Source: Brachypterus glaber
Lineage: Eukaryota; Arthropoda; Insecta; Coleoptera; Kateretidae
Direction of reading: 5' to 3'
NCBI GenBank assembly: GCA_958510825.1
Contig: OY294044.1
Location: forward strand, 82,382,895-82,446,894
Length of the DNA stretch: 64,000 bases
Below, in pieces: positions 35,001 through 41,748 of this stretch. The position numbers were made by a program, and so were the translations under genes. The notes beneath the pieces were generated by a model that worked only from the letters and a program-made list of their open reading frames with translations, made no database searches and had not been told where the DNA came from. Positions within the stretch are counted from its first letter, which is position 1. The number at the start of each line of letters is the position of its first letter.

Positions 35001-35786
35001 TATATTTTTTTAAACAGTGTACTAATAAAAATAATTAAATTTATATAAAGAAACGACTATAAGTAATAGAGTAGAGATCTCTACTCTTTTACTTCGAAGT
35101 AAAAGAGCAGATTCGTAAAAGAGTAGATTCGTAAAAGAGCAGAGATGCGAGAGAGCCGTTTAAAAGTATATAACAAATTATCTGTAAAAGTTAAAAATTT
35201 ATCAAACTTTGCCGCCATATTGGATCCACTTTAAATGTTTCATTTTCAATAATGGATTCTCAAAATACACTAGATATTATTTTTTGTCGAAATTCATTCA
35301 CCAAATTTTGCCGACATATTGGATCCGCCATTTTGATTTTTTAATTTTTAGATTCAGCACCCTTGAAAACCTCTAGATAGATACTAATTTTTATAAAAAT
35401 CCATTATTCACCAAATTAAGCCGCCATATCGCATCCGCTATTTTAAATTTATGCCATTAGTTGAAAAAAAAAAAATCAAATCAATGCAATGCATTATGCA
35501 CTCATTCAAAAGTTACTGCGTTTACACTTTAAGAACCTGTTTTTTTTTTGTCAGTTAAAAACAGCGTTCTTTAAATATTTACAGATAGTTTGTCAAAAGT
35601 GTTAAAAGAAAAATTGGTTCAAAAAAGTTAAAAAATATTTTTTTTTTAGATTTAGCTTGGATTTGGGGCAGAAGTAAAGAAATAGATGCTGGTATCAGAG
35701 CTGAAATTTATTCAGAATTAGCTTCTAGGCATTTTGACTCAGAAAGACTAATTTTACCACAAAATCAAAATTGTACTGATTATTAA
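25304..35786 (+). CDS. Apolipoprotein-D-like secreted lipocalin (4 exons)
   Basis: Joining 25304-25432, 31372-31502, 32325-32527 and 35650-35786 gives 600 bases, 199 codons plus TAA, with GT..AG at every border. Lipocalins are secreted beta-barrel carriers of small hydrophobic ligands (lipids, pigments, odorants). Visible: a hydrophobic leader (residues about 7-25), then C30. Lipocalin motif 1 FTGHWYEIERS is at 44-54, motif 2 TDYEHYAILYSC at 135-146, and motif 3 DLAWIWGRSKEI at 155-166. C30, C64, C146 and C196 are the four Cys expected for the two ApoD-type disulphides. Possible N-glycosylation is at NLS (40) and NCT (195). The length is normal for insect ApoD, NLaz and bilin-binding proteins. 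Which of these it is orthologous to is not decided, and the ligand is unknown. Introns are 5939, 822 and 3122 bases and full of transposons. Confidence 0.92.
25733..26041 (+). mobile_element. Dispersed repeat, direct copy of the 5594-5935 family
   Basis: Near-exact reverse complement of 5594-5935, running from about GTGGGTAAAGTAAGATATTG to GTATGTATTGGATAAAAT. It ends directly at a (TA)n microsatellite. There are internal short inverted repeats around GTGGATAATTAT/CCACTC. Confidence 0.7.
26044..26090. repeat. (TA)n microsatellite
   Basis: About 23 uninterrupted TA dinucleotides at the 3' end of the 25733-26041 repeat copy. Confidence 0.95.
26180..26720 (-). repeat. Dispersed ~0.5-kb repeat (also 58740, 60110)
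   Basis: Reverse-complement copy of the repeat found at 58740-59235 and 60110-60640. It starts with a mini-palindrome (GGCACTTGATACTACTAAGAGTGCC) and contains TTTCGGCAAAAAGTCAAAAT, GTCTGTCCGTCTGTCTG, CGATAACTCCATTTCTAGAA and GGTAAACGATTAGGGG. Confidence 0.65.
26731..27918. mobile_element. 1.19-kb fold-back element, ~0.5-kb arms
   Basis: The left arm begins TATACAGGGTGTATTTGAAA then TAGCGTAGG; the right arm ends CCTACGCTATTTCAAATACA then CCGTGTATA. The arms correspond throughout (for example CTACGCCCCTTTGAAA with TTTCAAAGGGGCGTAG; GGTTCGAGGACGAAAA with TTTTCGTCCTCGAACC) up to about 27245 and 27400, leaving a loop of about 150 bases. The two long open frames in it (27071, 27360) are the arms themselves. 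A third copy of the outer right arm is at 33815-34003. Confidence 0.8.
28501..29470. repeat. Satellite, 98-99 bp unit, ~10 copies
   Basis: The unit runs TTGGTTTTTAATGATTTAGT, ACATCCCTATTATTTTAGTA, CCTTAATATGATAGTGTCGA, TTCAATAAATATTTGGGGTG, TCACGTCCAAACCAAAAATT. Units start at about 28501, 28600, 28699, 28797 and onwards. Two sub-variants (ATTTGGGGTGTC and ATTTGTGTGTC; ATGATTTAG and ATTATTTAG) alternate. The last unit decays at 29470. Located in lipocalin intron 1. Confidence 0.92.
30410..31290 (-). repeat. GCGCCAA-type tandem array, locus 2
   Basis: About ten copies at 65-90 base spacing of GGGGCGCCAAATTTTGTAGA then AACGCTCAGGGACAAAGCTT and a T-rich spacer. Two consecutive pairs of units (about 30731-30905 and 30971-31143) are near-identical, so the array grew by a two-unit duplication. 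Open frames on both strands are repeat shadows. Confidence 0.85.
31372..31502 (+). CDS. Lipocalin exon 2
   Basis: Acceptor TTTTCAG, donor TGGTAAAT. Encodes residues 44-86 and two bases of W87. Contains motif 1 (GHWYEI) and C64. In frame with exon 1 at phase 0. Confidence 0.92.
32144..32246. mobile_element. 103-bp MITE, TIR CCCTACAAACATCGGTACGT
   Basis: Left CCCTACAAACATCGGTACGT then C; right GACGTACCATTGTTTGTAGG then G. The interior is GC-rich (CCCGATGGCCAATC, GGTCATCGGGCGG). It lies 42 bases upstream of the first candidate acceptor of lipocalin exon 3. Confidence 0.75.
32289..32324 (+). other. Possible 36-base exon-3 extension (alternative acceptor)
   Basis: A T-rich tract ending TTTTTAG at 32288 would start exon 3 here, adding exactly 12 in-frame residues (RPLQELNKFLFR-type) before SGSFSISEG. 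The downstream acceptor TTTTCAG at 32324 gives the usual short loop between barrel strands and is preferred. Both keep the frame. Confidence 0.35.
32325..32527 (+). CDS. Lipocalin exon 3
   Basis: Completes W87, encodes residues 88-154 and the first base of D155. Includes SGSFSISEGIATQ and motif 2 with C146 (YAILYSC). Donor GGTAAGAA. Confidence 0.92.
32554..32822. mobile_element. 269-bp MITE, TIR GTGTGGAAATGTTCCAACGA
   Basis: The left end GTGTGGAAATGTTCCAACGA then ACTAATAACTCTTCTCTCTA pairs with the right end AGAGAGAAGAGTTATTAGTT then CGTTGAAATGTTCACAC. It starts 27 bases after the exon-3 donor. Confidence 0.82.
33815..34003. mobile_element. Fragment of the TACAGGGTGTATTTG fold-back family
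   Basis: Matches the outer right arm of 26731-27918 from GCAAAACCTCGTT to ATACACCCTGTATA, with about 90% identity by eye. Confidence 0.75.
34020..34872. mobile_element. 0.85-kb fold-back element, ends AGGGGGCACAATCGAG
   Basis: The outer ends pair (AGGGGGCACAATCGAGACAG with CTGCCTCTATTGTGCCCC; GGAAAGGGGGTTGTGTGATA with TATCACACGACCCCCTTTCC). The inner arms pair almost perfectly (ATGTTCTTATCAGGCGCACC with GGTGCGCCTGATAAGAACAT). The loop is around 34620-34690. The open frame at 34411 lies in an arm. Confidence 0.78.
35650..35786 (+). CDS. Lipocalin exon 4 (C-terminus)
   Basis: Acceptor TTTTTTTAG. Encodes residues 155-199: motif 3 DLAWIWGRSKEI, the C-terminal helix AGIRAEIYSELASRHF, and C196 near the end (QNCTDY). 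Stop TAA at 35784. Confidence 0.92.
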
Positions 35787-35816
35787 TTTTCATTTGTTTT
35801 AAAAATATATTCTTTT

Positions 35817-35822
35817 AATAAA
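35817..35822 (+). terminator. Poly(A) signal of the lipocalin gene
   Basis: AATAAA 31 bases after the stop codon. Confidence 0.6.
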
Positions 35823-35896
35823 AAAAGTTAGTTTTTATAACAAAAATACATTCTGTATCAAAAAATTGATATTTATTATAAATTATAACAAAAAAT

Positions 35897-36197
35897 ACAG
35901 GGTGTTCCACAATGTTGTAACCAAGGGTTTTCTCGGAAATTTATGAAAAATAAATGCAAAAAACTAAAAGTATGTTTTGTTTTTGCTAAATACATAATTT
36001 ATCAGTGATAAATTATCACCCATAATTTATTTTAAGTCAGATTGTTTTTTTCAAATTGTACAGGGTCAATTTGGTTGATGCGCAATGTCGAAATTAGAAT
36101 TAGTACCTGCACTCATTTAAAAACAAAAATTGACCTTTCTAATCATTTTTGTTATTTTTTCAAATCCATGGGCAAAAAATGGTGGAACACCCTGTAT
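35897..36197. mobile_element. ~301-bp MITE, TIR TACAGGGTGTTCCAC
   Basis: Left TACAGGGTGTTCCAC, right GTGGAACACCCTGTA. The interior is AT-rich with a second CAGGGTCAATTTG segment. It lies just 3' of the lipocalin gene. Confidence 0.75.
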
Positions 36198-36285
36198 ATA
36201 ATATAAAATTAACAACAAAAACTTTTTTTTTCGATTGATTTAAAGGTGTAAAATGATTGTAACTGCTTTTATTTTCTCAATATAA

Positions 36286-36438
36286 TCAGGCCTATTCACA
36301 TGTACCATTGAGATTGAAATTTGTGGCAATATTGACGAAAATTGCAAGGTCATTTACGTCAACTGTATTAAAACTGCATGGTATTGTAATTTTTGTCAAT
36401 ATTGAATAGATTTCAATGGTACATGTGAATAGACCTGA
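36286..36438. mobile_element. 153-bp MITE, TIR TCAGGCCTATTCACATGTAC
   Basis: Left TCAGGCCTATTCACATGTAC then CATTGAGAT; right TTTCAATGGTACATGTGAAT then AGACCTGA. The inner parts pair too (GGCAATATTGACGAAAATTG with TTTTTGTCAATATTG). The whole unit is one near-perfect hairpin. Confidence 0.82.
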
Positions 36439-36809
36439 ATGTCATTAAGTGTACTGTGCACATGTAAATATTTTTTACTAAAAAGTATTCCTAAGTATTC
36501 CAAAAATGGTTAATGTAAAATCGACCATAAGAATTGCCCGTTAAAAATCCCTGTCTCAATTTATTTTATTTCTATTAAGCATAAGTTGCTTTATCCAGAT
36601 AAATTATGAATATCTTAAAGTTTAGATTATTATAAATCAGATATTTTTAACTAAAATTACCGGTTAACCGATATAATATCCTGAACAAAATATTCAGCGA
36701 CAAATTATTCCGAATAAAACATAGGTAGGACAAAATATACAGGTCTAAAATATACTGACTCTATCTAGAGCCTTAGCGGCTGCCAGTCATTTGTAACTGG
36801 GTTAATTCG

Positions 36810-37965
36810 TTGCCGAGATATTTTGCTGCACCTAGTTTTTAGTAGATATTTGGGATAATTTGTTGCCGAGAAAATTTTTGCTACACCTAGTTTTTAGTAC
36901 AGTAGGTTAGGCTAAATGTGACACCCAGGGTAATTGTGACATGTCCTGTTATAATTCGTCTAAACAAGTTTAAATCCAATCGAAATTTTACGCGCAATAT
37001 TTAATACTGTCAAAAACCTAATGCCAGAGTTGGATTGGATCTAAACTAGTTTAGAAGAATTATAACAGGACATGTCACAATTACCCTGGGTGTCACATTT
37101 AGCCTAACCTACTGTAGATATTTTTAAACCGGATATTTTGTTGTCAGGATATTTTGGAACCGGATATTTTGTCGCCAGGATATTTTAACCCAGATATTTT
37201 TTCGCTTGGATATTTTGTTTTTAGTAGATATTTTTAAGCCGAAAATTTTGACACCAGTATATTTTGGACCCAGATATTTTTTTCGTTAGGATATTTTGGA
37301 CGCAGATATTTTGTCGCCAGGATATTTTTGACCCAGATATTTTTTTTCGCCATAATATTTTGAACCCAGTTATTTTTTCGCCAAATTATTTGCTGCACCT
37401 AGTAGATAAGTAGATATTTTGAACCCGGATTTTTTGGACCCAGATTTTTGTCGCCGAGATATTACCTGCGCCCAGTTTTTAGTAGATATTTTAGACCCAG
37501 ATATTTTGTCGCAGGAATATTTTGAACCCAGATTTTTTGTTGCCAGTATATTTTGGAATCAGATATTTTTTCGCCATAATATTTTGGATCTAGTTATTTT
37601 GTAGCCGAGATATTTTCTGCTCATAGTTTTTAGTAGATATTTTGGACCCGGGTATTTTGTCGCCAGGATATTTCGGACCCAGATTATTTGTTGTCGGAAT
37701 ATTTTAAACCCAAATAATTTATCGCCGAGATATTTGCTGCACCTAGTTTTTAGTAGATATTGTGGACCCGGATATTTTGTCGCCAGGACATTTTAAATCC
37801 AGATATTTTGTCGCCGAGATATTTGCTGCACCTAGTTCTTATTAGATATTTAGAACCCGGATAATTTGATGCCAGGATATTTGGACGCCAGGTTTTTTGG
37901 ACGCCAGGTTTTTTAGACCCAGTATATTTCGGACCGGGATATTTTGACGACGGATATTCTGTCGG
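36810..37965. repeat. Imperfect array of ATATTTTGGACCC / TTTGTCGCC units
   Basis: Dozens of ~15-base half-units in which GATATTTTGGACCCAG alternates with ATATTTTGTCGCCAGG, with a longer variant GATATTTGCTGCACCTAGTT then TTTAGTA appearing every few units. It is highly degenerate. It is split by a MITE at 36900-37114. The array ends 27 bases before the Josephin stop codon region, so on the minus strand it lies in or just beyond that gene's 3' UTR. The open frame at 37419 is a repeat shadow. Confidence 0.82.
36900..37114. mobile_element. 215-bp Tc1/mariner-type MITE in a repeat unit
   Basis: The left arm CAGTAGGTTAGGCTAAATGT then GACACCCAGGGTAATTGTGA is mirrored on the right, ending GTCACATTTAGCCTAACCTA then CTG. 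Arms of about 85 bases pair almost perfectly. TA flanks both sides (36898-36899, 37115-37116). Removing the element and one TA restores TTTTTAGTAGATATTT, which is the sequence of neighbouring repeat units, so the TA duplication is directly shown. Confidence 0.9.
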
Positions 37966-37991
37966 TAAACCAAAATTACAAACTATATTAA

Positions 37992-38207
37992 CTATGATAC
38001 ATCTTTGCTATATTTATTTCCACTATCCGAGTACAATATATCTTTTAGTTGCAAAATTTCAGCCTCCCTTTCAGGAATATTTTTCGTGTATGACGCGTGA
38101 TCTTTTAACCACAGTTGATCTCTGCTGGTTTCATTGTCAATCACTAAAAATAGTTCTTTTTCTTTGCTTTCTAATTCCACTTTTAAATAATTTAATAAAT
38201 CTTGTTC
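37992..38207 (-). CDS. JOSD: Josephin last exon
   Basis: Acceptor TTGATTTCAG, then GAACAAGATTTA; phase 0. 71 codons ending in TAG at 37992. Covers the last helix and strand of the Josephin fold plus a charged C-terminal extension. No clear AATAAA was seen in the following minus-strand sequence. Confidence 0.8.
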   Translation of the reverse strand, partial: EQDLLNYLKVELESKEKELFLVIDNETSRDQLWLKDHASYTKNIPEREAEILQLKDILYSDSGNKYSKDVS

Positions 38208-40292
38208 CTGAAATCAAAGAAAATTATTTTAAATTAACATAAGTACTACTGCAAAAAATACAAATAAATTAAAATATAACAGTTGTAAATTTAAAATTAT
38301 ATCACACAGCTCTACAAAATAAAACACATTTCAAGGTGCCTAAGTTCTGTCAACGGATTCTGAATCTACTTAATGCCTAGTTACTAGCCTGATAACTAAA
38401 AGTTTTCTACTACACCGTTTTTGAGATAATTAATGCCAAACTTGTTAAAATATACAAATACATTACAATTTTGACAGAAAACACAGGTTTGTAAATGGGT
38501 ATCCTAAGGTTTTTGAGGTTGCAGAAATCGAATATGGCGTCGAAAAAGACAATTTTACAAGGCGATATGACATTTTCTAAATGGTTTCAGCGACCTCAAA
38601 AATACTTAAAAACTAAATTTAGGCAAAAATATTGTTTTTTTTTTAATTTCGACGCCATATTAGATCCGCCATTTTCAATTTTAAAATTTTAACATCGGAT
38701 TAGGTTTTGGCAACCTCAAAAACACTAGGGTACCTAGCTACCCATTTTCAAAAATACTTTGTCAAAATTCTTATTATATTGAGGAGATTATTTTCAAAAT
38801 AAACAAGTCCATTTCTTAACTTTTTGGACTTGATTCGTTATGAAATTAAAATACAATTAAATTAAATAAGCTCATTTTCGAAATACAACAAGCCCATTTC
38901 CTAACTTTTTGGGCTTATTGTGTTTTGAAAATGAGCTCCTCAAATAATTGGTTTATTTTAAAAAGTTTGAGATCAATTATTTCGATAACGGTGTAAAGTA
39001 GAAAACTTTAAGTTATCAGGCTAGTAACTAGGCATTAGGAAGAGTCAAAATCCGTTGACATAACCCAGGCAACTTTCCAGCTGTTGACCTGTATATTTTT
39101 TTCCAAGAGCAAAACTTCCCAACATTTTTAATTCTAAATAAATTTTAAATTTCAATAACTAAAAATTAACCAGTTAACTTTATAATATAAAATTTATAGC
39201 TATTACTTTTTTAAATTACGAAAACGTTTATAAATACTGCTGCCAAAAAATAATACTTTCCCCTATAGGCATAGGTTCATTAAAATCAAAAAAGAAAAAA
39301 AAAATCAAAAAAAGTTTTTGAAAAAAAATTTTTCTTTAAAAAAAAGTTTCTTTTTTCGTAAAACAAAATATAAATTGAAAAAAATATGTTTTTGATAAAA
39401 ATTGTTTTTACCCCATTTTACACTCTTACCCCAACACAATTTTTACGAAAAACAATCCCAGCCTAGAACTTTGGATAATGAACCTGGGGTCTAAATTTAA
39501 AGTTTTTAGCCTGAAACGTCCTTGAGTTATCGTGGTCACAAATTTCCCAGATACACAGACAGAATTTTTTTTTGACGGAAATCATATTTTTTGGATATAA
39601 AACGTCCAGAAACAAACAAAAAGCAATAAAAAATTTCGAAATTTTTTTACTAACGCAAGACTTTCCTTGGAGAAAGTAAAATTACGAAAAAGTTGAAAAC
39701 TTTATGAATACAAAAATTTTATGTAAATTTTAGACCTGAAAAAAAAAACATTTTTTGTTTTTCGTCATCAAGTACAGAATACTAGCGCAGTAATCAAAAT
39801 GAGGTTGGATGATAGCATTAAAAACCTTAATTCTGTAATTGAGAGACAAACAGCTTGAAACTCTATTGAAGAAAAAAAGTTTTTTGGAAATTTTTCTGTG
39901 AACAAAGTCAAAGTGGCTTTTAAATGAAAGGGTTTTGTCAATAGTAAAGCCAAGATATTTAAACTCATCAACAAATTCAATTTTATCACCGTCAATATTT
40001 AGCGAAAACGAATCAAAATCGATACTGAGTTTATCTATTTAAAATAAAGCTGGTAATTGTCTCATTATCTGTATGTATTGGATAAAAATATTTTTTTAAA
40101 TATAATCTTACCTTTCCAATAATTTGTGGACTATCCAATTTGGAATCCAAATTATAATACTGTCCATTTAGTTCCCGTATTGTGATCCAATGTCTCCTTC
40201 TTAATGGTAAAGTTATAAAACTAATTTTGTAATCAGTTGGTACATTTAAAATATATCCACATATATTTTTTAAGTTTAAACAACATGGATCT
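37992..40292 (-). CDS. JOSD: Josephin-domain deubiquitinase, 3' part (2 exons)
   Basis: Exons 40292-40112 and 38207-37992 join in phase to 131 codons. Josephins are cysteine-protease deubiquitinases. The visible part is the second half of the fold: DPCCLNLKNICGYILNVP, then LPLRRRHWITIREL with the catalytic His, YYNLDSKL with the catalytic Asn, SPQIIGK, and after the intron EQDLLNYLKVELESKEKEL and FLVIDNE (the final strand). The N-terminal half with the catalytic Cys is missing. It should lie at higher coordinates and may be in the satellite and N-gap region, or it may be lost. JOSD1/2-type rather than ataxin-3-type, as no UIM is seen. The tail runs about 40 residues beyond the usual end (KNIPEREAEILQLKDIL). 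The 5' border assumes an acceptor TTTTATTTTAG with one base completing an Arg codon. Confidence 0.82.
38334..39068. mobile_element. 0.73-kb fold-back element in the Josephin intron
   Basis: The left arm (CTGTCAACGGATTCTGAATC, CTAGTTACTAGCCTGATAAC, ACACCGTTTTTGAGAT) is mirrored on the right (ATAACGGTGTAAAGTAG, GTTATCAGGCTAGTAACTAG, AATCCGTTGACATAA). The interior contains a smaller repeat pair (CAAGTCCATTTCTTAACTTT and CAAGCCCATTTCCTAACTTT). Confidence 0.72.
39400..39660 (-). repeat. CGATAACT-family dispersed repeat
   Basis: Reverse-orientation copy: TTACCCCAACACAATTTTTA, CTAGAACTTTGGATAATGAA, GAGTTATCGTGGTCACAAAT, TTCCCAG and an ACAGACAGA remnant. Confidence 0.6.
39761..40032 (-). pseudogene. 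Non-LTR retrotransposon RT fragment
   Basis: About 85 uninterrupted codons on the minus strand match the C-terminal (thumb) part of LINE reverse transcriptases: GDKIEFVDEFKYLGFTID, KTLSFKSHFDFVHRKISKKL, FNRVSSCLSLNYRIKVFNAI, IQPHFDYCASIL. The catalytic YXDD motif and everything upstream are absent, replaced abruptly at about 40030 by a different repeat. It lies in the Josephin intron in the same orientation as the gene. It is a truncated copy of a jockey/CR1-like element, but the clade is not determined. Confidence 0.8.
40027..40092 (+). repeat. Truncated copy of the 25733-26041 repeat
   Basis: 66 bases nearly identical to 25979-26040 (GAGTTTATCTATTTAAAATA through TGTATTGGATAAAA). It abuts the LINE fragment and begins only 19 bases inside the Josephin intron, so retention of the intron would read into it (about 25 extra residues and a stop at 40031). 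Confidence 0.75.
40112..40292 (-). CDS. JOSD: Josephin internal exon (His/Asn half)
   Basis: 181 bases: one base completing an Arg codon, then 60 codons DPCCL...QIIGK, and donor AAGGTAAGA. Carries both the catalytic His (RRRHW) and Asn (YYNLDS). The frame also stays open upstream to 40342, so an alternative acceptor (TTGAACAG, about 40309) would add a few residues. Confidence 0.82.
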
Positions 40293-40339
40293 CTAAAATA
40301 AAAATACTGTTGCTGTTCAATTTTACAGAAAAAAATATG

Positions 40340-40810
40340 CAAGAAAAATAAAAAAAAGTTTCACAATAAAAAACAAACATTGAAAAAAATGATAATTACA
40401 TTTTTTGTGTAATTTTATTTTACCTTATAGGTGGTTTTTAAATTTTTCTTTTATTATGAATAATAAGAAAGTTATGTCTAGAAACAATTTTTTACATTTT
40501 GGGGGTAAGGGGGGGTGCTGGAAAAAAATGATAATAAATTTTTTTGTGTAGTATTATTTAACGTTTTATGTGGTTTTTAAATTTTCCTCTATTGCAAATA
40601 ATAAAAAATTACGACCAAAACAAAAATTTAACCCCCTGTCCACAGGCGATTTTGCTCAAATGCGAATTTGTTCAAGATAATATAAAAATACATCTGCATA
40701 CCAAATTTCAAGTCGCTAGCTCAAAGCGTTTTCAAGTTATCGTGCATACAGACAGACAGACTGACCGACAGACAGACATCATTTTTGTTGTTGCTTAATT
40801 TGATTTTTCT
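40340..40810 (-). repeat. CGATAACTT-family repeats
   Basis: Reverse-orientation copies of the 9440-10620 type: ATTTTACCTTATAGGTGGTT, TTTTAAATTTTTCTTTTATT, a G-rich GGGGGTAAGGGGGG, then GCATACCAAATTTCAAGTCG, TTTTCAAGTTATCGTG and CAGACAGACAGACTGACCG. No gene seen. Confidence 0.6.
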
Positions 40811-41311
40811 TGGGCGCCGTCTTTTACAGCGCCAAATTTACCGCGCCGACCATTAGTCTGTCAATTACCGCGCATAGGACAATAACGCGCCGTAGTCACT
40901 AACGCGCCGTCCTTCAAAAAGTCCATTACCGCGCCATGGCAAATATCTCATTTAAATTTTTATGAAAACATCAAAATCTGCCGATTTTATTTTGTTATTT
41001 CGACTTAAAAAAGGATTTAGGTTTGGAATTTTTCAAATTATAAAATACGGCCCAGTTTTAATTTATTATTGTATGATTTTTTTTGTGTGATTTTGTTCGA
41101 TTTATACACAAGAGTTTTTTGTGCTATTTTTTATTGCATTTTAGTATAATATACTGAAATACATATTATGTATAAAATATATATTATGTACCTACTATCC
41201 GTGACATAAAAAGTAGTACAACGGTTTTTTTAATGATAATAAAGGACAAGCGCAGAAAAGGGTAGCGCGATAATGGGCGGCGCGGTTTTGTCCGGCGCTG
41301 TAAAAGACCCT
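40811..41311. mobile_element. ~0.5-kb element with GCGCGGTAA subterminal repeats
   Basis: The left end GGGCGCCGTCTTTTACAGCG then CC pairs with the right end GGCGCTGTAAAAGACCC. The left half carries five or six copies of TTACCGCGC / AACGCGCCGT words, and the right end has AGCGCGATAATGGGCGGCGC. The motif is the reverse complement of the cluster at 11718-11850 next to the FLYWCH remnant, so the two loci probably carry the same family. Confidence 0.7.
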
Positions 41312-41748
41312 AACATTTTTCTTGACGTCTCAGGAAAAAATAAGATGATTTAAGCAAACAAAAATTGTTTTTTTTCCATCACAATACTTTATTTCATGAG
41401 AAAGTAAAAATAATTGTCAAAAAAAATTAAAAAAACAACTCTTTTAAAGGGTCTATCTAAAATACTGAACACAATATTCAGCTGAACGTTCAGCGTATGC
41501 GCATATCAGTCCCGCAAATCACGGGTGCGTTCCAAAACAACGTATACGGCGGATTTAAAACAATAATTTAAAACCAAACTTAAAAAGAGTTATTTTTGGT
41601 CAATCACAAGTAAATATAGGTTAAGCTTGGCTAGTTTAACATACGGGGTATAATAATTTCACTAAACAATAAAGATGTTGAGTGTCTGAAAAAAATAATT
41701 TATTTTATTTTAAATGTTCTTTATATTTGAACTTTAACCCCCTACAGA
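41312..41748. other. AT-rich spacer before the satellite
   Basis: 41470-41545 has small palindromes (AGCTGAACGTTCAGCG). 41630-41720 resembles a decayed satellite unit (ACATACGGGGTATAATAA, GTGTCTGAAAAAAATAAT). No Josephin N-terminal exon was recognised here. Confidence 0.5.

Larger units (their letters stand above)
32528..35649 (+). other. Lipocalin intron 3
   Basis: A 3.1-kb intron with a MITE 27 bases after the donor, an arm fragment of the TACAGGGTGTATTTG element, and a 0.85-kb fold-back element. 32830-33810 and 34880-35649 are otherwise AT-rich; 35200-35460 has three diverged repeats of CCATATTGGATCCGCCATTT. Confidence 0.75.

Noticed and set aside
40031..40111. The 25 residues that extend the Josephin exon past QIIGK
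   Set aside because: A GTAAGA donor follows QIIGK, the next exon resumes the Josephin fold in phase, and the extension is read from a dispersed repeat.
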